From JANQTF01 sp036835375 (GTDB lineage: Bacteria; Bacteroidota; Bacteroidia; J057), in the NCBI GenBank assembly GCA_036835375.1, contig DAITMB010000074.1:1-25267 (forward strand): a stretch of 25,267 nt of DNA, given 5' to 3'. The position numbers were made by a program, and so were the translations under genes. Every line of letters begins with the position of its first letter. Position 1 is the stretch's first letter. The notes under the pieces are model-generated. The model saw only the letters and a list, made by a program, of their open reading frames with translations, did not search any database and was not told where the DNA came from. Of this stretch, positions 20,101-23,348 are shown in pieces.

Positions 20101-20578
20101 CTGTCCCGTCGCCAAAGTCCCACGACCAGCCAACGACATTGCCATCGGGAGAGGTGGAGGCATCGGTAAATTGGACTGTGAAAGGACTACAACCAGCGGC
20201 GCTGTCAATGGTGAATGCTGGCACTGGATCCTGAAAGACGGTGATATAGGCCGTACGAGTGAGCGTAGAATTGCTCCCCGAGGATGTATCGGTGACCGTG
20301 AGGGTGACAGAATAAGTCCCCGGATTGACATAGGTGGCGGCAGGGTTGGCCAGGGTGGAAGTGTTTCCATTGCCGAGATTCCAAAACACGACATTGTATG
20401 GCCCTGTGGAGAGATTGGAGAATCTCACGGTTAGGGGACTACAGCCGGAGGTCTGGTTTCCGACAAAATTAGCGTTGACCTGGGCATGGCCAATCAACGG
20501 GAAAAGGATGCCCACAGCCATCAAAAGCCAGGTGTGGGGGGCGCAAGCGCGGGAGAAAATTCGTCGAAGTCGACTCAT
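5150..20578 (-). CDS. Giant secreted PKD-repeat surface protein with FN3 block and T9SS type B C-terminal domain
   Basis: About 5,142 residues as assembled. Order: signal peptide (1-33), 15 irregular PKD domains, a run of PKD domains in repeating A-B-C order, four FN3-like domains and a C-terminal domain of the gliding-motility-associated (TIGR04131/CHU_C) type ending KGTITLLR. PKD units are recognised by W-x-W/D-FGDG, an NPxHTY-like strand and GxYxVxLxVxDxxGC. By family knowledge such proteins pass the inner membrane by Sec and the outer membrane by T9SS, and act as surface adhesins, gliding proteins or matrix components. No ligand can be named. ATG 20578 is preferred to the frame start at 20638 because it begins the signal peptide. 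A one-mismatch -7 box (TAGGTTTC, 20597-20604) lies just upstream. The frame crosses 100 N at 16391-16490, so the sequence there is unknown and the true length is probably about 63 residues more. No SprF-like partner is adjacent. Confidence 0.93.
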   Translation of the reverse strand: MSRLRRIFSRACAPHTWLLMAVGILFPLIGHAQVNANFVGNQTSGCSPLTVRFSNLSTGPYNVVFWNLGNGNTSTLANPAATYVNPGTYSVTLTVTDTSSGSNSTLTRTAYITVFQDPVPAFTIDSAAGCSPFTVQFTDASTSPDGNVVGWSWDFGDGTVSADPNPAHSYQSAGTYDVTLVVEDDNGCRATLIRNDLVTVTSPAVVDFTANAPNGCAAPHTVTFTRNVSPAGAYTYLWDFGDGTTSAATNPTKVYNTTGTFTVSLTITDPTGCQASESKSDFIFVNQPLADFIVVNPTTCTGQNVQFLNQSVGASSYLWNFGDGNTSTAANPTHTYAVPGTYNVVLQAINPAGCSDTELRVGAVTVNVSPAAAFMAPDPVGCESPLVVNFTDLSLGNIVAWQWNLGNGQVSPANNPIGVYTNPGNYTVSLTVTAANGCQSTETIPNYVRLQEPNAAFLTNVQQGCVPLTVNFFDISTSPADPIVTWFWNFGDGNFSGMASPTHTYTVPGQYTVSLTITTASGCQDTEIFQFIEVGERPLVNFNAMPRTACVGNDVNFIDLTTGTGTAWFWNFGDGNGANVPNPVHQYQDTGVFDVTLIVEHFGCFDTLIRPNFITINGPIADFLAQPMQGCGTPVSISFFDESINATSWNWNFGDGNTSTQQNPVHTFTTPGNFNVSLVVTDAISGCTDDIQIPVVITNPQAAFTADVLLGCAPLTVNFNNFSLGSANYVWDFGDGGTSTAANPSYQYTQPGTYTVRLIASDGVCQDTLVRTAYIRVVGPDPEFTANLFTGCAPLPVTFSDLSVADAGTTITNWLWQFGDGGVSTQQNPTYTFTQAGLYQVQLTVLDSEGCSRTITKNNYINPTFPNANFTSNDTISCPGAFITFVNQSTGTGLSYLWDFGDGTTSTTVNPSKVYPANASYTVSLSATDLNGCTHTRVKAGFINVGRPTAMFIADQTTATCPPLTVNFTNQSSANVVSSYWEFGDGSSSNLRNPSKIYATAGSFDVTLIVTTAEGCRDTLRRNNFITIDGPNGAFTFNPLVGCNPLEVDFQATSPNPLWTYEFFFGDGAVDIGPNATHTYLNDTTASPIMVIEDEFGCRVAVGSNDSIEVLPLPVVSFTSSQTKICLGQVVNFNNTSTSKTTIIGFLWDFGDGNTSTAVNPTHTYLTTGTFTVNLIVTTSDGCVDTSTSPILIEVTGPPTAVFTVSDNRDCVPFPVAFTESSTGAFPLVSWVWNFGDGGVATGQTIAPHLYTNSGIYTASLVVTDNQGCVGSTTRTITVDPLPPVDFSAFRYGCAPIAVAFTDQTLGLSPAVAWLWDFGDGNTSTLRNPTHTYAMDGSYTVSLRVTDANGCVNTLTRVDYIRXXXXXXXXXXXXXXXXXXXXXXXXXXXXXXXXXXDTAACLPANILVSSASTPSGAPLTGYLWDFGTGAGTTSPNASFLYVNPGTYTISLQITDANGCRDTVSRPVYIHPNPRANFIAGDTVGCAITSINFVDMSTGANAPVAWNWSFGDGNQGTSQNPTNTYLNDGTYSVKLVVRDLNGCQDSLTRTNYIALDHPTADFFVSQAILCPGTTATFTDNSSGRFPMVNWIWNFGDGTPPSYSQNPTHTYTNPGTYAVTLIATDGITCSDTITKSTFITVYVPPTASFVYTPSTGCDPLTVSFTDASSNGTGNIVNYAWDFGDGGSSVLPAPTYLYQAPGVYTVRLTVTDNNGCSDSYTRNVQVFEVPSVDFIANQRVGCAPIAITFSDLSTTPYVKTSWRWDFGDGNTSTSPNPTHTYLNDGTYTVKLVVTDQNGCRDSVTKASYIRLRHPVANFGYNNSIVCPNEPVGVTFNDISVPDTTLIAWLWDFGDGSTSTAQHPSHSYAGAGTYTVTLTVTNILGCTDTESKVNVISVRVPPAPAFAMSDSANCTPLTIAFTDVTVPGDGALVGWNWSFGNGDSSLAQHPAYTWNVPGLYTVNLTTTDANGCVANTSKVVRARQIPVANFFSPDTLGCSPRTVRFTNTSTSSASLNYWKWYFGDGDSAVMVSNPVHVYDTDGEYDVTLIVGDIFGCRDTFTRNEYIRLSHPVAGFTVDQSLVCPGIPVGVTFTDTSIPDTTITTWRWNFGDGTISNLQNPSHSYASAGMYSIQLIVTNILGCRDTLTTANSITVLAPPVASFTVSDPADCIPHAVTFTDGSSPGASPLVAWNWNFGNGATSLVQNPTYTYTASGAYTVSLTTTDANGCATTTSQSVTAYQLPVANFTASDTVGCAPRAITFSDLSTGTAAINAWLWNFGDGNTSTLRNPTHTFVADGVYTVTLTVTDLNGCTHTLVKPSYIRLTHPDARMTASLTELCPGTQVSFRDASIPDFPIVSWQWDFGDGGVSSAQHPFYVYHQPGTYAVTLTVTNTLGCSDVVVFATPIRVYTPPTAGTLPRDSAHCVPLMVQFQDNSTPGTFPMSAWSWNFDNGNTSTLANPPSQTYPVAGNYDVTLVVTDVFGCRDTADANLTVNTLPTADFFANQTMGCPPALVRFTDISSGSALPVAWNWSFGDGATSTLRSPQHTYTSNGAYQVSLTVTDANGCQQTLTRPQYIRMRNPEAEFSMSATTICPGAMVSFSDMTLADTTLASWSWSFGDGTGSLVQNPSHTYASAGSYTVRLIVTNVLGCVDTMIKTNVITVNTRPDAAFTVPVAEGCAPFFVPFTNTTTINSQPVVSWSWDFGNGVTSALVQRNLTYPVPGNYTVTLVATDALGCTDTATRTIRVFANPVADFVASDSFGCSPATITFFDQTQSSAALNFWSWTFGDGNTSSSPVPVTTYLNDGVYDVSLIVGDVNGCRDTLSKPQYIELTHPVADFDVSDQEICPNTLIQFFDNSLPDTTLMSWSWNFGDGTSSNLPNPTKTYGTPGLYTVSLTVTNILNCSHTATKTAYVRVLTPPTADFLVSDSIGCNPLTVAFQDQSAGNPDPVVSWSWTFGNGDSSILRNPSVVYKFPGTYVATLRVVDNKGCFATHSQNMRSVVPPAANFFSSDTVGCAEQTAFFDLSTSAGNLVSWQWSFGDGATSTVQNPIHSYQNTGSYTVSLIVTDQYGCSDSLTKVNYINLTRPRASFFQDNDEVCPGTFVQFRDASVPDFPIVNWQWDFGDGGTATGSQVTHAFQTPGVYTVRLTITNSQGCQDSEEGLITVLTAPVASFAPSSTDGCEPLTVSFNNGSVGNSAILISYEWSFGDGVFSTDINPQHTYATSGAYTVILRVMDGNGCTDDTAMTIQVRPLPTVNFVSNKTVGCSPEVIQFSQMASGVHPIVAYLWDFGDGNTSTAANPTHVYATDGLYPVTLTVTDIYGCVQSHTKPAYIRLRHPGAAFTWNPGMGCPGTVVGFRDLTVVDTTIVSWQWTFGDGGSSTQRNPNYAYHQPGTYSVRLIVTNVLGCSDTIVRNNIINIFQQPIAAFTPTDSTGCTPFSLPFRNISAGTPSPLVGFQWNFGDGTLSTLPNPSHTFLNSGTYNVRLVAIDANGCADTATHSMTSLALPSPAFTASDSLGCAPSTILFTDQSLASAPIASWNWNFGDGGTSVGPFPMHLYANDGVYDVSLRITDAFGCQSTLIKPQYVKLSHPEAAFAALQTVVCPGTGVQFQDQSLADTTLIQWLWDFGDGTTSAQANPVHTYANSGTYTVSLRVRNLFGCEDLLVRPAYIQVLQKPQADFVPSSASGCSPLTVNFTNTTVATSGPITSYSWNFDNGSTSNFANPSSVFSDPGQYPVRLIATDTYGCRDTSIQPITVFVSPRADFTASDTIGCAPRTIQFLDLSDPGDAPIMSWTWTFGDGNTSISQFPIHTYVADGNYDVALRVMDANGCGDTMLRAPFIRLSHPVADFTKSANQICPGTVVSFTDLSIADRTIVSWLWRFGDGSISTVANPTHLYTTGGMYTVELTVTNVLGCSHTVVKNNFVEVLAGPGTQFSPSLPQGCTPFNVTFTDQSVGVSAPVVAWSWNFGDGTSSTAQNPLHTYFTPGVYAVNLTTTDNRGCSSSFTRQVEALTIPIANFLSTDTVGCAPKSVYFKDLTLGDYPIIDWRWSFGDGNSNSQQFPTHVYQNDGRYTVTLVAMDLNGCRDTTTKVEYIRLSNPQPNFSLDQGLGCPGMVVNFTDLSIGDTTLISWLWNFGDGTSSIVRHPSKTYQNPGQYTVSLTVTNVNGCAKTFILPNAVTVATPPQANFLLADEVSCTPFALGLSDNSVTVSSPIVSWKWRFGNGDSSSVQEPVYTYQTPGSYLITFRVTDANGCVDSMGRQVIATVAPVPAFSVEDSVGCAPFTVDFYDRTTGSYPITAWLWNFGDGQTSTAQNPTHTYLVDGNYTVTLTVFDDNGCVETIVKPNLIRLSRPNADFQADLLTGCEGSLVNFTDLSLGDTTLTGWFWDFGDGTQTVVRHPSHIYTTSSRYDVTLIVTNILGCRDTVRKTRLVDIFERPTALFVASDTASCFPFQANFSDFSSSQYGMSTWEWTVNGQVRSISQNFSFFFDTVGTYVVKLLVTDANGCQDSLIQRVYRHPIPRVDFLASDTLSCAPKAITFFDQSFPTPAVWTWDFGDGNVSNQQNPVHTYQQDGIYTVGLRITDINGCFNELIKVNYIVLDHPEVDFVVDYDAGCPPLPVTFRATGSGLAGFANWRWDFGDGRVTTALRDSIVYAYPAAGNYDVTLTVTDSLGCQATVTKPRAVSVLGDIIPDPILIHAVSVLDDEKVQVKWRPHADDDFLKYTVYREEPGVGFQAVYETFYIHDTLWIETGLLTTQNSYCYKVAVTNFCGTESFLNLTKTHCTIDVEATPTPGQILVSWNPYLGWTTVSQYEVYRVNSYNLQDLNFVGIVPGTVTQFSEEIEDCFNDYFYRIKAVGPGALQESWSDTALAVNFHGTVGRATQLVRATVENNQHVLVEWKEFQLPGVEFVYVEKQFDSGPWTVLASLTQTNQKYLDEDVNVQIRPYSYRVSAQDSCGNYTPISNAGKTVVAKVEADGITPLLRWTPYSEWTYGVDRYRIEIFVDTLGQWTIVDRVEGHIHEYLDTQTALDQPEYCYRVVAEERGGNRTTSMSNETCMDILGNIRVPNAFTPNMDGINDEWKPTGLHIQTYHLQVFSRWGMLLFESYDPNVGWDGTHRGQGVNEGVYTYVIRGTSYNGAPFLQKGTITLLR
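5153..5419 (-). other. T9SS type B (gliding motility-associated) C-terminal domain
   Basis: The final 89 residues match the TIGR04131 pattern: IRVPNAFTPNMDGINDEW, then an LQVFSRWGMLLFES strand, a GWDGTHRGQ turn, GVYTYVIRG and the terminal KGTITLLR. This domain directs export across the outer membrane by the type IX system. In characterised cases it is helped by a SprF-type partner and is not cleaved and anchored in the same way as type A domains. Confidence 0.93.
5420..6529 (-). other. Four fibronectin-III-like domains of the giant protein
   Basis: About 370 residues between the last PKD domain and the secretion domain hold four FN3-like units. Each starts with a valine-rich strand leading to VxW, followed by YxVYR-like and YxVxA-like strands. 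Approximate borders on the minus strand are 6529-6255, 6254-5970, 5969-5695 and 5694-5420. Units two and four share W-x-PY-x-x-W; units one and three share a CG pair after the YxV strand. FN3 units between repeats and the T9SS domain are common in this protein class and probably act as a stalk. Confidence 0.75.
6530..16732 (-). repeat. Array of PKD triads (A-B-C super-repeat, about 759 nt per unit)
   Basis: Forty visible PKD domains: 14 class A, 13 class B, 13 class C. They follow the order A-B-C without exception apart from the assembly gap, and end with a final A-B. Class A has a D-G-x-Y-x-V strand (12 of 14) and ends with a YIRLxHP-like linker. Class B has CPG or CPN after its first strand and TN-x-LGC near its end. 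Class C opens with PP or a similar pair and often has FGNG. A-domain starts are at 16732, 16162, 15400, 14635, 13867, 13105, 12346, 11587, 10837, 10078, 9319, 8557, 7798 and 7042. Steps after the gapped first one are 762, 765, 768, 762, 759, 759, 750, 759, 759, 762, 759 and 756 nt. Copies are well diverged in sequence. Confidence 0.88.
16391..16490. other. Assembly gap (100 N) inside the giant gene
   Basis: Exactly 100 undetermined bases, the conventional placeholder for a gap of unknown size. The frame is open on both sides in the same phase. The left flank in protein order is the end of a class A domain (YIR) and the right flank is the start of a class C domain (DTAAC), so a class B domain is missing. 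See the finding on predicted gap length. Confidence 0.95.
16733..20479 (-). repeat. N-terminal block of 15 irregular PKD domains
   Basis: Fifteen PKD domains of about 83 residues follow the signal peptide. They carry the PKD core (FGDG or a variant, GxYxV, GC) but do not fall cleanly into the A-B-C classes seen further on. The first and fifth have LGNG in place of FGDG, and the first lacks the second Cys. The thirteenth is aberrant, with FFFGDG and a replaced GxYxV strand. The fourteenth (CLG, TT) and fifteenth (PPTA start, SWVWNFGDG) already look like classes B and C, so the periodic order may begin here. Domain borders are hand-drawn at the Pro that opens each domain. Confidence 0.85.
20480..20578 (-). 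other. Sec signal peptide of the giant protein
   Basis: The first 33 residues have a basic n-region (MSRLRRIFSR), a hydrophobic core (WLLMAVGILFPLIG) and an end GHAQ before the first PKD strand VNANF. Cleavage is expected at or next to HAQ. There is no Cys after the site, so this is not a lipoprotein. Confidence 0.85.
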
Positions 20579-20955
20579 AATCACTACTGTGGTGGTGAAA
20601 CCTAAGAAAGAATAGAAAACCCTGGGGGAGTGATCCAATAAGCGTATAATACTTCCGCTAAAATATCTGTATCGCAGGTCATTTTATCCTCTCATGTAAG
20701 TTGGCAGTCTAGGCTGTCTTTCGGTACAGGGTTCGGGTCGTAATATTATTTGTCATTTTACTTTTACACATTGGGGCATGAATTGTCCTTTTCGGCCTTT
20801 TTCACGCATGGATCCCATTTTCTCGTGTCCCCGTGGCGAAAGATGTATGAGAGAAGTCGCAGGAAGGAGGTCAGATTTAAGATAGATTGACATCCTTTTT
20901 GGAGTACTCATACTGATAGATGGAAGCAAGTACCCGGCGAGAGCGGTGCAACAAG

Positions 20956-20985
20956 GAAATCTTGCATTTCAATAGGCAGGATTTC
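20956..20985. other. Stem-loop in the giant gene-manC divergent region
   Basis: GAAATCTTGC (20956-20965) pairs with GCAGGATTTC (20976-20985) over 10 bp, counting one T-G wobble, around a 10-nt loop. No U-run follows on either side, so it is not an obvious terminator. It could be an operator or an RNA leader structure, or chance. Confidence 0.3.
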
Positions 20986-21070
20986 TTCCGATATTCACCG
21001 AATAGTCTCCGTTTCACAGCGTATTTCTGCCGTTCGGAGTGCCGTGGTAGCAGTCACTGAATCTACTTGC

Positions 21071-21078
21071 TACCTTTG
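21071..21078 (+). promoter_or_regulatory. manC: -7 promoter element for manC (TACCTTTG)
   Basis: An exact TAnnTTTG match followed by C, 94 nt before the manC ATG, identical to the box in front of the lipoprotein gene at 43. A -33 TTG at the standard spacing is not clear. The leader would be roughly 85-90 nt. Confidence 0.5.
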
Positions 21079-21172
21079 CGGCAAGTTTTTTTCGCTACGA
21101 TGATCTGCCATATTGGCCACCGTTCTTCCCTCCCCCCTCCCCTTTTTTTCATGGATACTCACCATCGACTTC

Positions 21173-22258
21173 ATGCATAACCCGCATCACTACGTGATCA
21201 TCATGGCCGGCGGCATCGGTAGCCGCTTTTGGCCGATGAGCCGCTCCCGGTTTCCCAAGCAGTTTCACGATATTCTGGGCCGAGGCCAGACCTTGATCCA
21301 GGAGACCTTTGAGCGCTTTGCCGCCATGGTCCCAGCTGAAAACATCTATATCGTGACCAATGATCGCTACTTGGATCTCGTGCAGCAGCAACTCCCTACT
21401 CTGACTCGTGACCAAATCTTGCTGGAACCAGTAGGCCGAAATACGGCTCCTTGTGTCGCCTATGCCTGCTTCAAAATTCGTACCCGTGACCCTAAAGCGG
21501 TATTCGTAGTCGCACCTTCGGATCACCTTATTGCCAAAAAAGAGGTGTTCCGAGAAAAGATTCTCTTAGGCATGGAAGCCTGTGCCAGTCAGGCGATTAT
21601 CATGACTCTGGGCATCACGCCCACTCGACCTGACACAGGCTATGGCTATATTCAATTTCTCGAGGATGATCTCCAGCGCGGGTTCTATAAAGTGAAAACC
21701 TTCACCGAGAAGCCCAATCGCGAACTCGCAGAATCTTTTCTCGCCAGCGGTGATTTTGTGTGGAACGGAGGCATTTTCCTCTTTTCATCCGAGACCATCA
21801 CACAAGCATTTGGGCAGTTTTTGCCGGACATGACCGAGCTGTTCGAGTCAATCTCCGGCAGCTACTATTCTGCGCAGGAGGATCAAGCAATCGGTGATGC
21901 CTATGCCGTTTGCAAAAATATATCGATCGACTATGGCATCATGGAAAAAGCGGAAAACGTGTTCGTGATTCCAGCAGATTTTGGCTGGAGCGACCTCGGG
22001 ACCTGGGGCAGTGTTCACGACAACACCGAGTGCGACTTCCACGACAATGCTGTTCATGGCAAAGCCAAAGTCTATGAGTCTTTTGGCAACATGATCAAGA
22101 CTACCAATCCCGACAAGCTCATCGTGCTTCAGGGGCTGGAAGGCTACATTGTGGTGGACACCGAAGATGCTTTGCTGATCTGCAAAAAGGAGGAAGAGCA
22201 ATTCATCAAACAGATCGTCAGCGATGTGAAAGCAGACGAAGGAGAGCCATACGTCTGA
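21173..22258 (+). CDS. manC: Mannose-1-phosphate guanylyltransferase
   Basis: A 361-residue enzyme that makes GDP-mannose from mannose-1-phosphate and GTP, for surface polysaccharide and glycosylation. Signature segments are MAGGIGSRFWPMSR with FPKQF near residue 30 (nucleotide binding), EPVGRNTAPC, APSDHLI, RPDTGYGYI, FTEKP, WNGGIF, SIDYGIMEKA and DFGWSDLGTW. It ends after the left-handed helix region, so it is the single-function form without the C-terminal cupin isomerase domain of the long ManC/AlgA enzymes. The open frame begins at a TTG at 21113, but the extra 20 residues are unlike the family and ATG 21173 lies just before the conserved start. Its neighbour on the left is divergent, and a strong terminator follows, so it is probably a single-gene transcript. 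Confidence 0.94.
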   Translation: MHNPHHYVIIMAGGIGSRFWPMSRSRFPKQFHDILGRGQTLIQETFERFAAMVPAENIYIVTNDRYLDLVQQQLPTLTRDQILLEPVGRNTAPCVAYACFKIRTRDPKAVFVVAPSDHLIAKKEVFREKILLGMEACASQAIIMTLGITPTRPDTGYGYIQFLEDDLQRGFYKVKTFTEKPNRELAESFLASGDFVWNGGIFLFSSETITQAFGQFLPDMTELFESISGSYYSAQEDQAIGDAYAVCKNISIDYGIMEKAENVFVIPADFGWSDLGTWGSVHDNTECDFHDNAVHGKAKVYESFGNMIKTTNPDKLIVLQGLEGYIVVDTEDALLICKKEEEQFIKQIVSDVKADEGEPYV

Positions 22259-22262
22259 TTCC

Positions 22263-22279
22263 AGCCAAAAGCTTTGGCT
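22263..22279 (+). other. Small stem-loop just after the manC stop
   Basis: AGCCAAA and TTTGGCT pair perfectly around a 3-nt loop, starting five bases after the stop codon. It lacks a U-run. It may protect the 3' end or be chance next to the true terminator at 22320. Confidence 0.35.
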
Positions 22280-22319
22280 GCCAGCCTATACAAGCGAGAG
22301 CTCTTTCCTGTCTAAAGCT

Positions 22320-22357
22320 AAATCCCGCAGGTCATCAGTGACTTGCGGGATTTTTTT
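22320..22357 (+). terminator. Rho-independent terminator of manC
   Basis: AAATCCCGCA (22320-22329) pairs with TGCGGGATTT (22344-22353), extended inward by a G-T and a G-C pair, with a short loop and a run of seven T at 22351-22357. This is a textbook intrinsic terminator 62 nt past the manC stop. Confidence 0.88.
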
Positions 22358-22419
22358 GTGTGGGAATTGATCTACTCAGAAGTGCCATTCCGTGTCGGGA
22401 GCGATCTTTTGAGCGAATT

Positions 22420-22458
22420 GCACAAAATAGGTATGATGGCATGCGATCCTTTTTGTGC
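22420..22458 (-). terminator. Stem-loop after the NTF2-like lipoprotein gene
   Basis: GCACAAAA (22420-22427) pairs with TTTTGTGC (22451-22458), and past a one-base bulge AGG pairs with CCT. It lies 57 nt beyond the stop of the minus-strand lipoprotein gene, between two convergent genes. There is no U-run after the stem, so terminator function is only likely by position. Confidence 0.4.
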
Positions 22459-22514
22459 TTCAGATAGTTTCACTTGCAATTTTCGATAGTGTGAGCGTCA
22501 ATTCGTGGTAGCCT

Positions 22515-23063
22515 TTATTCGTTAGGGTGGCTAGGCTCTTCCAATAACCAACCCACATACACAATTTTCCATTCGCCATCGTGCTTTTCAAAGATGCGAG
22601 TCTCCCTGCTCAAGCCCGCCATGTCCATCAACGTGTCGCCCGTGTCATCGCCATACTGATCAAACGTCATCCACGCTACCTCCGGATAAATTCTCAGATT
22701 AATGTCTTCTCTTCTCACCTGCGTGGCCGTGGCATTTGGATCTGGACTTGCTTCCATGTGGCTTTTCGTTCTGTTGCTCCTTTCATCCCAGCCTTTCACC
22801 ACCGTCACACCACCCAGTTTCCACCAACCCAAAGTCCTGATATAATCTTCCTGCAACCAATGCGACGCGTAGCCTTCAAAATCCTTGTTCCAGAAGGCAG
22901 CGGATTCACCTTCCAATACTTTCAGTATTGCCTCTTTCTCTTTATCGTAATCAATCGTAGCCGAAGCTGTTGATGCTGAAGCACTTGGTTGATTTTTTAC
23001 CTCACATCCGACAACAAGAGCTCCGATGAACAGCAGAAGGAATAGAAATTTTGCCTTTCTCAT
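22515..23063 (-). CDS. Lipoprotein with NTF2/SnoaL-like (DUF4440-type) domain
   Basis: A 182-residue lipoprotein. The first 20 residues (MRKAKFLFLLLFIGALVVGC) are a lipoprotein signal with Cys20 as the acylation site. A Ser/Ala linker follows. Residues of about 33-175 form an NTF2-like fold: a first helix EKEAILKVLEGESAAFWNKD, an FEGYASHW segment, strands around LRIYPEVAWMTFDQY, and the closing ETRIFEKHDGEWKIVYVGWL typical of DUF4440/SnoaL-like proteins. The family includes ligand-binding proteins and enzymes of several kinds, and no substrate can be assigned. The frame opens 13 codons earlier, but ATG 23063 starts the signal peptide. It faces manC convergently and has no obvious operon partner. 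Confidence 0.8.
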   Translation of the reverse strand: MRKAKFLFLLLFIGALVVGCEVKNQPSASASTASATIDYDKEKEAILKVLEGESAAFWNKDFEGYASHWLQEDYIRTLGWWKLGGVTVVKGWDERSNRTKSHMEASPDPNATATQVRREDINLRIYPEVAWMTFDQYGDDTGDTLMDMAGLSRETRIFEKHDGEWKIVYVGWLLEEPSHPNE

Positions 23064-23108
23064 AAAAATGGGGTTTGGGTTATAGTCAATAACGAGGCAC
23101 AATTAAGA

Positions 23109-23348
23109 TTATGGGAAATTACGAATTCCGTCACACAAATATTGTTTGAAAATGATCAGTGGGTTTGTCCTCTCCCCAGACTGGTTAAAAGTACCATAGG
23201 GATTGAATGATTCACACCTTCTACCACAAAACAAGCTGATACTGTGGAGAACGTACCGCCTCTGTGGTCGCAGAACGCGCCTCGGGCAAGGCCCTCTAGG
23301 TTTCGTAGTGCCGTTATCAGTTCCCCATTCATATACAAATGACCACAT
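23109..23348 (-). other. Unassigned segment with two overlapping open frames
   Basis: I do not recognise this stretch. On the minus strand one frame is open for 79 codons (ending RNFP) and another for 60 codons (23156-23338, ending GRGQTH). Both read plausibly and at most one can be the true frame. The first overlaps the 3' end of the oxidoreductase by 20 bp. Base composition is near 50% GC, unlike the AT-rich gene next to it. It may be a small gene, a fragment of a larger one with a frameshift, or the edge of an inserted element. No ribosome or promoter signal helps to decide. Confidence 0.25.

Larger units (their letters stand above)
20579..21172. other. Divergent intergenic region between the giant gene and manC
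   Basis: A 594-nt non-coding region holding both promoters. No convincing coding frame is seen. It contains a stem-loop (20956-20985), the manC -7 box (21071-21078), and near the giant gene a TAGGTTTC box. It is AT-richer than the flanking genes. The last 50 bases before manC are a pyrimidine-rich leader without a Shine-Dalgarno sequence, as usual in Bacteroidota. Confidence 0.6.

Noticed and set aside
6530..20479. CRISPR array or tandem DNA repeat
   Set aside because: The repetition is at protein-domain scale (about 250 nt) with diverged copies. There are no identical short repeats separated by unique spacers.
5400..20600. Many plus-strand open frames of 60-360 codons opposite the giant gene, and matching shadow frames on its own strand
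   Set aside because: They recur at the repeat period because the opposite strand of a repetitive, biased coding sequence avoids stops. They lack start context and domain patterns, and the minus-strand frame has clear PKD, FN3 and T9SS domains throughout.
20579..20638. 20-residue N-terminal extension of the giant protein
   Set aside because: The signal peptide begins at the ATG at 20578, and the extension holds a promoter-like box and would bury the signal.
21113..21172. TTG-initiated longer form of manC
   Set aside because: The added residues come from a pyrimidine-rich leader and do not fit the family N-terminus, while ATG 21173 does.
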